A DNA stretch of 9,064 nucleotides from Polynucleobacter meluiroseus (GTDB taxonomy: Bacteria > Pseudomonadota > Gammaproteobacteria > Burkholderiales > Burkholderiaceae): positions 1 through 9,064 of the forward strand of contig CALQED020000033.1 of NCBI GenBank assembly GCA_943329505.2, given 5' to 3'. Under the pieces are notes generated by a model, which did not search any database, was not told the DNA's origin, and worked only from the letters and a program-made list of their open reading frames with translations. Made by a program: the position numbers and the translations under genes. Shown piece after piece: positions 1-6,575 of this stretch (position 1 is its first letter; the number at the start of each line of letters is the position of its first letter).

Positions 1-32
1 TCATGGGAGAAAAATCGACGTTGTTCTGACAT
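1..32 (-). CDS. ccoO: cbb3 cytochrome c oxidase subunit II, N-terminal fragment (cut by window edge)
   Basis: Only the first ten codons are in the window; the minus strand reads MSEQRRFFSH and then leaves the window. CcoO is the membrane-anchored mono-haem cytochrome c subunit of cbb3 oxidase, and it normally follows ccoN directly. The call rests mainly on position: the start lies 10 bp after the ccoN stop, on the same strand, with a good ribosome-binding site (AAGGA, 7-nt spacer). The short basic N-terminus followed by FFSHE/D-like sequence fits CcoO, but the haem-binding CxxCH is outside the window and cannot be checked. Confidence 0.8.
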   Translation of the reverse strand, partial: MSEQRRFFSH

Positions 33-39
33 GTTTTTA

Positions 40-44
40 TCCTT
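40..44 (-). promoter_or_regulatory. Ribosome-binding site of ccoO
   Basis: The minus strand reads TAAGGATAAAAAC before the ATG. AAGGA overlaps the TAA stop codon of ccoN and lies 7 nt before the ccoO start, so ccoN and ccoO are probably translationally coupled on one mRNA. Confidence 0.7.
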
Positions 45-1485
45 AGTGAGCGGCGATGGACGCTTGTGGAATAGGGGCGTCTATGAATTTTTTGTGAATT
101 ACGGTTTTGTAGACGTTGTATGCCATCAATAACATGCCGCCCAAATAGCACAGGCCGCCTAACAATCGAATGACATAAAAAGGATAGGTGGCTTTTACCG
201 ATTCCACAAAGCTATAAGTCAAAGTACCATCCGACTCAAATGCTCTCCACATCAAGCCTTGCATCACACCGGCAATCCACATCGCAGCGATATAAATCAC
301 GACACCAATCGTTGCAATCCAAAAATGCAATTCAATTAACTTGGTGCTGTACATATCTCTTTGACCCACTAAACGGGGAATAAGGTAATACAAAGAACCG
401 ATTGTGATCATTGCGACCCAGCCTAATGCGCCGGAGTGAACGTGCCCAATAGTCCAGTCTGTGTAGTGAGACAAGCTGTTAACTGTTTTGATAGACATCA
501 TGGAGCCTTCGAAAGTAGACATTCCATAAAACGACAATGCCACTACTAAGAACTTCAAGATTGGATCGCGACGCAATTTATACCATGCGCCAGATAAAGT
601 CATAATGCCGTTGATCATGCCACCCCAAGATGGTGCTAATAGGATTAAGGAAAAAACCATCCCTAAAGACTGTGTCCAGTCAGGTAACGAGGTGTGCTGT
701 AAATGGTGAGGGCCAGCCCACATATATGTGAAATTCAAAGCCCAAAAGTGAACAATCGATAAGCGATAAGAGTAGATTGGATGCTCAGCTTGTTTAGGAA
801 TGAAGTAATACATCATGCCCAAGAAGCTCGTAGTCAAAAAGAAGCCCACTGCATTATGTCCATACCACCACTGAATCATTGCATCTTGTGTGCCAGCATA
901 TGCTGAGTAAGACTTAAAGAGACTAGCTGGCATTTCGATATTGTTCACAATATGCAAAACCGCAATCGTCAAAATATAGGCACCGAAGAACCAATTAGAA
1001 ACATAAATATGTTTCGTCTTACGCTTAATTAAAGTACCAAAGAAGACGATTGCATAAGCAACCCAAACTACCGTGATCAATAAATCAATTGGCCACTCTA
1101 GTTCTGCGTACTCTTTAGAAGTGGTAATACCTAAGGGCAAGGTAATCGCAGCAGAAACAATGACTGCCTGCCAACCCCAGAAAGTAAATGCTGCCAACTT
1201 GTCACAGAAAAGGCGTACTTGGCAGGTTCTTTGCACAATGTAGTAGGACGTTGCAAACAGTGCAGACCCACCAAACGCAAAAATAACCGCATTCGTATGT
1301 AAAGGACGTAAACGACCGTAGCTCAGCCAAGGAATATTGAAAGTGATCTCAGGCCAAATGAGCTGCGCCGCTAGAATCACGCCAACGAGCATGCCAACGA
1401 TTCCCCAAAGCACCGTAACGATGGCAAATTGGCTGACTACCTTGTAATTAAAGGTATCTTGATTCCCGCCCACGGTAAGTCCCAT
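43..1485 (-). CDS. ccoN: cbb3-type cytochrome c oxidase catalytic subunit I
   Basis: CcoN is the haem b/haem b3-CuB subunit of the high-affinity terminal oxidase. It reduces O2 to water in the inner membrane and pumps protons. The 480-residue protein is rich in membrane helices (about 12) and has the expected metal ligands. These are H63 in RPLHTNAV (low-spin haem b), H210 in WYGHN (CuB), H260-H261 in GPHHLQH (CuB), and H348 and H350 in IGHVHSG (haem b3 and haem b). Y254, six residues before the HH pair, matches the cross-linked tyrosine of the cbb3 family. I chose the ATG at 1485 because AAGGAG lies 5 nt before it. An in-frame ATG at 1518 would add 11 residues, but it has no Shine-Dalgarno and lies only about 14 nt after the predicted transcription start. 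The length is normal for the family and the gene looks intact. It is followed closely by ccoO. Confidence 0.97.
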   Translation of the reverse strand: MGLTVGGNQDTFNYKVVSQFAIVTVLWGIVGMLVGVILAAQLIWPEITFNIPWLSYGRLRPLHTNAVIFAFGGSALFATSYYIVQRTCQVRLFCDKLAAFTFWGWQAVIVSAAITLPLGITTSKEYAELEWPIDLLITVVWVAYAIVFFGTLIKRKTKHIYVSNWFFGAYILTIAVLHIVNNIEMPASLFKSYSAYAGTQDAMIQWWYGHNAVGFFLTTSFLGMMYYFIPKQAEHPIYSYRLSIVHFWALNFTYMWAGPHHLQHTSLPDWTQSLGMVFSLILLAPSWGGMINGIMTLSGAWYKLRRDPILKFLVVALSFYGMSTFEGSMMSIKTVNSLSHYTDWTIGHVHSGALGWVAMITIGSLYYLIPRLVGQRDMYSTKLIELHFWIATIGVVIYIAAMWIAGVMQGLMWRAFESDGTLTYSFVESVKATYPFYVIRLLGGLCYLGGMLLMAYNVYKTVIHKKFIDAPIPQASIAAH

Positions 1486-1490
1486 GGTTT

Positions 1491-1496
1491 CTCCTT
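1491..1496 (-). promoter_or_regulatory. Ribosome-binding site that sets the ccoN start
   Basis: The minus strand reads AAAAAAGGAG, then AAACC, then ATG. This is the strongest Shine-Dalgarno on the minus strand of the window. It favours the start at 1485 over the upstream in-frame ATG at 1518. The A-rich motif is also one arm of an inverted repeat with 1579-1587. Confidence 0.8.
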
Positions 1497-1538
1497 TTTT
1501 GTAACCCAACCACGACATAATCCAAACTGGATGGATTG

Positions 1539-1544
1539 ATTATC
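1539..1544 (-). promoter_or_regulatory. Predicted -10 element of the ccoN promoter
   Basis: The minus strand reads GATAAT, one mismatch from TATAAT. If transcription starts near 1532, this hexamer occupies -12 to -7 and the FNR box is centred at exactly -41.5. That is the class II FNR arrangement, in which the activator replaces a -35 element. The predicted leader to the ATG at 1485 is about 46 nt. Confidence 0.65.
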
Positions 1545-1566
1545 AAATCAAGGTTTTAAGGGGAAT

Positions 1567-1580
1567 TTGATCTATATCAA
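1567..1580 (-). promoter_or_regulatory. FNR/Anr binding site upstream of ccoN
   Basis: The sequence TTGATCTATATCAA is a perfect match to the FNR consensus TTGAT-N4-ATCAA. The centre is at 1573.5, 41.5 bp before the start predicted from the GATAAT hexamer. FNR-family regulators are oxygen-sensitive [4Fe-4S] proteins that activate cbb3 oxidase operons in many proteobacteria, so low-oxygen induction of ccoNO is the natural reading. The regulator gene itself is not in the window. Confidence 0.88.
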
Positions 1581-1652
1581 AAAGGAGGTGCCAAAATGAA
1601 AGGCAGGCGGAAGATAAACCCATAGCCAGGGTCTATCCCTTAAAAAATATAG

Positions 1653-1832
1653 TTATTTTTGAGAGTGTTGGCTAACTTTGTTGGGCGTTGGAGCGTCATC
1701 ATCCATCAAAATCGACTCACCAGGACCATCGAGATCATCGAACTGTCCGCTCTTCACAGACCAATGCAAAATCCATGCCAAAAGCCCCACCAAGAGGAGT
1801 GACAGCGGAATCAATATAAAAAGGCTTTCCAT
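1653..1832 (-). CDS. ccoS: cbb3 oxidase maturation protein CcoS
   Basis: CcoS is a tiny single-pass inner-membrane protein needed for insertion of haem and copper cofactors into CcoN. This ORF encodes 59 residues: one hydrophobic helix at about residues 3-24 (MESLFILIPLSLLLVGLLAW), then the family hallmark SGQFDDLDGP (residues 28-37) and the acidic ILMDDD (residues 41-46), then a polar tail. The ATG lies 9 nt after the ccoI stop. Its only Shine-Dalgarno-like sequence, AGAGGG, abuts the start codon, so translation probably depends on coupling to ccoI. Length and motif match the family closely. A 167-bp gap with its own promoter separates it from ccoN. Confidence 0.93.
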   Translation of the reverse strand: MESLFILIPLSLLLVGLLAWILHWSVKSGQFDDLDGPGESILMDDDAPTPNKVSQHSQK

Positions 1833-1841
1833 CCCTCTAGT

Positions 1842-4274
1842 CTAAGCTTTTCGTAAGCGCCAAGCATTCAAGGTAACGGCTAGCGAAGAAAGGGACATCC
1901 CGATACCAGCAACCCAAGGATTGACTAAGCCCAACATAGCAACCGGAATCGCCAATACGTTATAAACCAGTGCCCACAATAGATTTTCTTTAATGATGGC
2001 TTGCGTCTTCTCTGCTAGCACTAAAGTTTTTGCTAAAGGCTCAAGTGAACTTGCAGTCAAGATAGCATCTGCGCCTGCAACAGCAAGTGGCGCCCCTGCT
2101 CCTACTGCAATCGAAATATCTGCTCGTGCCAGCAAAGGGGCATCGTTCACGCCATCCCCAATCGCCCAGACAAAGCGCTGCTCTTTTTGTAAGCGCTGAA
2201 TGAAGTCATACTTATCTTCGGGCGCACAGCCTCCTAAGTAACTTTCAATACCTACATGCTGAGCCCACCAAGCAACTGTTGCGGGATCATCGCCCGATAC
2301 TAAATGCACAGTAATCTTTCTAGACTTTGCCGCTTGCAGCAGATTCTTTAAGCCCGCTCTTGGTGTATCTAAGAATAGAAAGCTAGCAATCAATCCCTGA
2401 TCGTCAGCGAGATGTACTTGACCATATTGACCTGCTTGCGAACTCTGCTCAAGACCTAGCCAAGCAGCGCTACCCAGGCGATAAGGTCCCGAGCTTAAGC
2501 CTTTACCAAGCTGGTTCATGATCGGATCATTTAATACTACAGGCGCGATATTTTCTAATGCTCCTGAGCGCAATAGCGAGAGTGCCAAAGGATGTCTTTG
2601 ACCTGACTCCAAGGCTAGGGCAAGGGCTAAGGCATCTTCCCGGCGATAACCAGGTCGTAGATGAATAATTTCTTGTAGCTCTGGCTTACCAGTAGTTAAA
2701 GTGCCCGTCTTATCTAAAACGAGATCGGTTGCTTTTACCAATCCCTCTAAGACATGCCCACGCACAATTAGTAAACCTAACTTTGTTACAGCACCTTGCG
2801 CCGCAGCCATTGCCGTGGGTACTGAAAGCGATAAAGCACAAGGACAACTTGCAACTAATACTGCAACCAATACTGTCCATGCTTGACTAGGTTCGACATA
2901 TAACCAAATAGCCGATGATAAAAATGCGCTCAGCAATAAGAAAGTAACAAAGTATCCTGCCCACTTCTCTGCAAGACTCACCATCACCGGCTTGGCGAGC
3001 AAAGCCTGATCTAGTAGCGATGCAATACCAGCAATCCGTGTTGATTGACCCACTGCATCAATTCTCATGATGAGTGGATTTAGAATATTATGCGTGCCAG
3101 CGTATACACGATCCCCAATTTTTTTCTCGACGGGTTTTGACTCTCCAGTCAGTAAAGATTCGTCTACTGCGCTAGGGTTAGCAATCAAAATGCCATCGGC
3201 AGGTACTACTTCTCCAGGCGACACGCGCAACAGTTCTCCCGGATTGCAATTGACTACTGGTACTACCTGTACATCCTGAGAGTCTGGATAGTTCAGCATA
3301 CGTTCGCAAGTCGCTGGCAACTGTTTTGCCAGAGCTTCAGCCCCACCTTGTGCATCTTGTCTTGCCAATAACTCAACATAACGTGCAGCCAAGATAAAAG
3401 CCACGAACATCGTGATTGAATCAAAGTAACTTTGGCCAGAGCCTGTAATGAGATTGATCGTGCCGGCGATAAAGGCTAAGGCTAGTGCCAAGGCAATCGG
3501 GACATCCATTCCCAAGATGTGCGCTTGCTTAAAAGACAACATACTTCGCCATGCCGCCTGAAAAATCGGCCCTGCTGAATACACCATTACTGGCACCGTG
3601 AGAGCCCAACTCGTCCAGCCCAATAAGATCTCAAATTCTGGAGTAATGTCTGCGCCTACATAAGTTGGCCAGGCATACATCATCACCTGCATCATGCCTA
3701 ACATTGCTACGCCAAGACGTGTCAGGAGCTGACGCTTATCCTTTTTAGCCCTCTCCAAAGAAAGTGAAGGCTCAAATGGCCAAGCCTCATAACCAATCCG
3801 CTCAATCTCAAACAGCAACCTAGCTAAGCTGATTTTTTCTGGACTAAAGTGCACTACGACTTTTTGTGTCACATAATTAATTTGCACCTCTTGTACGCCT
3901 GTCATGCGACGTAAATGTTGCTCACATAACCATACGCAAGCTGCGCAACGAATCTTCTCAAGACGTAAAGTAGTTTCTAAATCACCTCCATCTCCATGTG
4001 GCCTAGTAAAACGTCCACGCAAAGAGGGAACATCGTAAGGCTTGAGTTTTTCAGGGATTTCATTGGACGCTAGATAGGCTGCAGGCTTATCGTTTGTCTG
4101 AGCACGACGGATATAAAAAACCTCTAAACCTTCACCATGAATAGTCTGTGCAATGGCCATACATCCAGGACAGCAGAATTGTCGCTGTACCCCACCCAAC
4201 TCTGTTTGTATTAAATCACCAGGCAAAATACTACTTGCGCAGTGGTAACAAGTGGCTTTAATGCTATTCGTCAT
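1842..4274 (-). CDS. ccoI: Copper-translocating P1B-type ATPase of cbb3 oxidase assembly (CcoI/FixI)
   Basis: CcoI uses ATP to move Cu(I) from cytosol to periplasm for CuB assembly in cbb3 oxidase. The 810-residue protein starts with a cysteine-rich metal-binding domain typical of FixI proteins (C9, C12, C34, C35, C38). A heavy-metal-associated domain follows, with CAAC at 110-113. The catalytic set is complete: TGES at 376-379, CPC metal site at 477-479 in the membrane, phosphorylated D521 in DKTGT, HP at 561-562, and GDGVND at 706-711. The C-terminal helices carry YN (771-772) and MSLSS (793-797), which fit the Cu(I) class P1B-1. About eight membrane helices are visible. No strong Shine-Dalgarno precedes the ATG, and it starts 3 bp after the MFS stop, suggesting translational coupling. 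The gene is intact and of normal length. Confidence 0.95.
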   Translation of the reverse strand: MTNSIKATCYHCASSILPGDLIQTELGGVQRQFCCPGCMAIAQTIHGEGLEVFYIRRAQTNDKPAAYLASNEIPEKLKPYDVPSLRGRFTRPHGDGGDLETTLRLEKIRCAACVWLCEQHLRRMTGVQEVQINYVTQKVVVHFSPEKISLARLLFEIERIGYEAWPFEPSLSLERAKKDKRQLLTRLGVAMLGMMQVMMYAWPTYVGADITPEFEILLGWTSWALTVPVMVYSAGPIFQAAWRSMLSFKQAHILGMDVPIALALALAFIAGTINLITGSGQSYFDSITMFVAFILAARYVELLARQDAQGGAEALAKQLPATCERMLNYPDSQDVQVVPVVNCNPGELLRVSPGEVVPADGILIANPSAVDESLLTGESKPVEKKIGDRVYAGTHNILNPLIMRIDAVGQSTRIAGIASLLDQALLAKPVMVSLAEKWAGYFVTFLLLSAFLSSAIWLYVEPSQAWTVLVAVLVASCPCALSLSVPTAMAAAQGAVTKLGLLIVRGHVLEGLVKATDLVLDKTGTLTTGKPELQEIIHLRPGYRREDALALALALESGQRHPLALSLLRSGALENIAPVVLNDPIMNQLGKGLSSGPYRLGSAAWLGLEQSSQAGQYGQVHLADDQGLIASFLFLDTPRAGLKNLLQAAKSRKITVHLVSGDDPATVAWWAQHVGIESYLGGCAPEDKYDFIQRLQKEQRFVWAIGDGVNDAPLLARADISIAVGAGAPLAVAGADAILTASSLEPLAKTLVLAEKTQAIIKENLLWALVYNVLAIPVAMLGLVNPWVAGIGMSLSSLAVTLNAWRLRKA

Positions 4275-4277
4275 TGC

Positions 4278-5513
4278 TCATGAATTAGGTTTATCTACCC
4301 AGCCACTGCGACGTTCATAAATGACAAAGAAAACTCCCCACATCACAACCGCAATGTAGGCCCAGATCCATGCAATTTGGGATGAGCGTGAACCAGAAAT
4401 ATCTAGTACAAAACCAAAAATCGCAGGTCCCAATAAACCGCCGCCAAATCCCATGAGGGAATGGAGCCCCATGGCAGCACCCTTGATATTCTCTTGAGCA
4501 CTCATCACCAAACCTGCCGTTAGCGTGGCAGAATCGGCCATAATAAAAATGGCATGGCCAATCGCTAATGTCACGATTAACCACCATGACTGACCGGTTG
4601 AGCAGGCCAAGGCAATACCCATCACAGCACTAGTCAACATCACAATACAAACCCACTTTTGACGCCCTACCTTCAGAGCAATCTCATTGCCTAGAATCGA
4701 TGATGGCACGCCAAAGAAATTGATGATTCCAGCTAAGGTGGTAGCTGCTATCAAAAAGGATTCGCCAGATGTAGTTGCACAAAAAGCAAAGAAAGCCACA
4801 ATCCAACTTCTCGAAGCAAACAATTCAAGTGAGTGGGCGGTATAGCCAAAAATAAATCCAGAGGCTTTTTTGTTTTGCAATACTAGCTTCCACTTATCAA
4901 CAGGAAATATGTCACGTAAGCGAATCTGAATTGGCCCCTTCCACTTTTCTTGGGCAAGCGGTGGTATTAATAGCCATACAATCAAAAATGCGGCGAAAGG
5001 TCCTAGAGCAATGATGCCAAATACATAACGCCAACCCAAGGCACTCAATATCCAGCCAGAGCACAAATAAGAAAAGCCTGTACCAATACCAAAGAAGGCC
5101 GTATAAAAAGCAATATGACGAGTCAACTCACCAGATTGGATACGGTCAGACAATATTTTGAGGCCGGGCATGTAGGTGCCTGCAAGTCCAGCGCCATTGA
5201 TCGCCATAAAAAACATGGCGCTCCAAAAATGATTAGCCAGCAAGCTCATACCTAATAAACCTGAGCTTGCTGAAAGCCCTCCCACTAGATAAACCTTGCG
5301 AGCATCTACACGATCTGTCAATGCTGTGGCCAAGGGCACAGCAAGCATATAGCCGAAAAAGAAAGCGCTGGCGATGAGGCCTGATTGCAGGTTACTTAAA
5401 TGCCACTCCTCCTGCAAGGGGGTGAGGACCACGGCATAGCAGGCAAAACCTAATAAAGCACAGGTTTGTGCCATCAGCATAAGAGGGGTGCAACTAAGCG
5501 ATTTAAAGCGCAT
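4278..5513 (-). CDS. Major facilitator superfamily (MFS) transporter, substrate unknown
   Basis: This 411-residue inner-membrane protein has about 12 hydrophobic helices and an MFS loop 2-3 signature, ALTDRVDARKV (residues 64-74, a variant of GxxxDRxGRR). The second half starts with GYTAHSLELFASRSW (223-237), a sequence style I associate with uncharacterised proteobacterial MFS proteins. It is the first gene of a tight MFS-ccoI-ccoS unit, ending 3 bp before ccoI. That context suggests a link to copper, haem or redox supply for cbb3 oxidase. However, the helix 7 and 8 regions (about 216-272) contain no methionine, so I do not see the Met/His copper motifs reported there for the cbb3 copper importer CcoA. 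No Shine-Dalgarno precedes the ATG. The gene could simply be a metabolite carrier caught in this transcript. Confidence 0.88.
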   Translation of the reverse strand: MRFKSLSCTPLMLMAQTCALLGFACYAVVLTPLQEEWHLSNLQSGLIASAFFFGYMLAVPLATALTDRVDARKVYLVGGLSASSGLLGMSLLANHFWSAMFFMAINGAGLAGTYMPGLKILSDRIQSGELTRHIAFYTAFFGIGTGFSYLCSGWILSALGWRYVFGIIALGPFAAFLIVWLLIPPLAQEKWKGPIQIRLRDIFPVDKWKLVLQNKKASGFIFGYTAHSLELFASRSWIVAFFAFCATTSGESFLIAATTLAGIINFFGVPSSILGNEIALKVGRQKWVCIVMLTSAVMGIALACSTGQSWWLIVTLAIGHAIFIMADSATLTAGLVMSAQENIKGAAMGLHSLMGFGGGLLGPAIFGFVLDISGSRSSQIAWIWAYIAVVMWGVFFVIYERRSGWVDKPNS

Positions 5514-5533
5514 AAAGTATCAGTAAAAACGTG

Positions 5534-5562
5534 AATCTATTCTACTCGCCAAAGCCTATCAA
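5534..5562 (-). promoter_or_regulatory. Candidate sigma-70 promoter for the MFS-ccoI-ccoS unit
   Basis: The minus strand has TTGATA (5562-5557), a 17-nt spacer, and TAGATT (5539-5534). These are two mismatches from each consensus or better. An overlapping TAGAAT (5544-5539) is closer to the -10 consensus but has no -35 at the right spacing. The predicted start near 5527 would give a leader of only about 14 nt. No FNR box was seen here. The assignment is tentative because such hexamers occur by chance. Confidence 0.4.
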
Positions 5563-5590
5563 GAACCGCTACACTAGTAATGAATAAGAT

Positions 5591-5594
5591 GGAG
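5591..5594 (+). promoter_or_regulatory. Ribosome-binding site of the Bug-family gene
   Basis: GGAG lies 5 nt before the ATG at 5600 and supports that start. The 86-bp divergent gap upstream must also hold the promoter of this gene. I could not identify a convincing -35/-10 pair for it on the plus strand. Confidence 0.65.
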
Positions 5595-5599
5595 ACAAT

Positions 5600-6571
5600 A
5601 TGAAAAGAACGTACATCCTGAGCTACTGTATAGGCCTCATTATCGGCATTACTAGTCCCCTAGCATTCGCTGATAACTATCCCTCAAAACCGATTAAAGC
5701 CATCGTTCCATTTGCTGCCGGTAGTGCCACCGACCAAATTGGGCGTGCATTTGCAGTCAAAATGGCTGACATCCTAGGTCAACCCGTAGTTATTGAAAAT
5801 CGCCCCGGCGCTAATGGCATGATTGGTGCAGATGTCGTTGCCAAAGCCCCAGCCGATGGATACACACTTTTATTTGGCACCAATAGTACGAACGCAGCCC
5901 TCAAAAGCTTAGTCAAAAATTTACCCTATAACCAAGATACTGCGTTTACACCTATTGGCTACTTTGGTTCAGTACCCCTGATCGTAGCTGTCAATAACGA
6001 TTTGCCCGTCAAATCACTCAATGGTCTTGTCTCCTTGGCAAAGGCTGATCCTGGAAAAATTACCTTCGCCTATGCAAGTACCTCGCAACGTGTTTCATCA
6101 GAAATGTTAGCTAGTGCAGCCGGCGTCAAGATGACGGGCGTCTCCTATAAGAGCGGCCCCAATGCAATGACTGATTTAATTGGCGGCCAAGTCAATATGT
6201 TTACTGCTGACTTTGCAGTCACCCTACCTCAAGTACAGGCGGGAAAAATTCGAGGTCTAGCGGTCACTTCACTGAAGCGCTCAGCCGCCATTCCAGAGTT
6301 GCCTACTGTGAATGAAGCTCTAGGGATTAAGAATTATGAATTAATTGCTTTCTTTGCAGTATTTGGTCCTGCAGGCATGCCGAAAGATGCTGTGATGAAG
6401 CTCAATAAAGCTATCAATGAAGCTGCTAAATCAAAAGAGTTAACTGATCGATTTGCCTCGATGGGTTTTGAATCACAACCTGGATCGCCTGAGGCGCTGA
6501 GTCAAAAAATCAAACTCGAAACAGTTAAGTGGGCGCAAGCAATCAAAGCTGCTGGCATGGAAGCTGAATAA
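5600..6571 (+). CDS. Bug/TctC-family tripartite tricarboxylate transporter substrate-binding protein
   Basis: This is a periplasmic solute receptor of the Bug family, which binds small carboxylates and related compounds for tripartite tricarboxylate transporters (TctABC-type). The 323-residue protein has a signal peptide: basic MKR, a hydrophobic core, and a likely cleavage after A24 in LAFA-DNYP. The mature start YPSKPIKAIVPF is a family hallmark. PFAAGSATD (37-45) is the ligand-loop motif, and ENRPGANG (66-73) and ADGYTLL (85-91) are also typical. The length is normal. No TctA or TctB membrane component is in the window, so it is an orphan receptor here, as is common in betaproteobacteria. 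It is divergent from the MFS gene and convergent with the AtuA-like unit, ending 4 bp from it. The ligand cannot be read from the sequence. Confidence 0.93.
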   Translation: MKRTYILSYCIGLIIGITSPLAFADNYPSKPIKAIVPFAAGSATDQIGRAFAVKMADILGQPVVIENRPGANGMIGADVVAKAPADGYTLLFGTNSTNAALKSLVKNLPYNQDTAFTPIGYFGSVPLIVAVNNDLPVKSLNGLVSLAKADPGKITFAYASTSQRVSSEMLASAAGVKMTGVSYKSGPNAMTDLIGGQVNMFTADFAVTLPQVQAGKIRGLAVTSLKRSAAIPELPTVNEALGIKNYELIAFFAVFGPAGMPKDAVMKLNKAINEAAKSKELTDRFASMGFESQPGSPEALSQKIKLETVKWAQAIKAAGMEAE

Positions 6572-6575
6572 TGTA

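Larger units (their letters stand above)
1491..1587 (-). repeat. Inverted repeat pairing the ccoN Shine-Dalgarno with an upstream anti-SD
   Basis: On the minus strand CTCCTTTTT (1587 down to 1579) is perfectly complementary to AAAAAGGAG (1499 down to 1491), which contains the ccoN ribosome-binding site. The arms are 79 nt apart. The upstream arm lies beyond the predicted FNR-promoter start (about 1532), so only read-through mRNA from ccoS would contain both arms. The complementarity is directly visible; that it folds or regulates is inference. Confidence 0.45.

Noticed and set aside
1486..1518. ccoN start at the ATG at 1518 (491 residues)
   Set aside because: It has no Shine-Dalgarno and lies almost at the predicted transcription start. 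The ATG at 1485 has a strong AAGGAG at good spacing.
1536..1551. Second FNR-like sequence: TTGAT-N6-ATCAA, also readable as TTGAT-T-ATCAA
   Set aside because: The half-site spacing is 6 or 1 rather than 4, and the sequence overlaps the predicted -10 element. It is not a normal FNR site.
1614..1636. Hairpin between ccoS and ccoN (8-bp stem with one G-U pair on the minus-strand RNA, 7-nt loop)
   Set aside because: No U-run follows the stem, so it is not a convincing intrinsic terminator. It could still slow read-through.
1643..1660. AT-only inverted repeat (AAAAATA/TATTTTT) over the ccoS stop codon
   Set aside because: The stem is all A-T and weak; it is probably chance in AT-rich sequence.
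1993..3279. Plus-strand open frames of 61-70 codons inside ccoI
   Set aside because: They are antisense to a well-conserved gene, show no recognisable motif and look like shadows of its codon usage.
4315..4587. 90-codon minus-strand frame inside the MFS gene
   Set aside because: It is an out-of-frame shadow with an atypical composition rich in Cys, Phe and Trp; the MFS frame is clearly the real one.
4278..5513. Assigning the MFS gene as the copper importer ccoA
   Set aside because: The Met/His motifs reported for CcoA in helices 7 and 8 are not visible; only the gene context supports copper transport.
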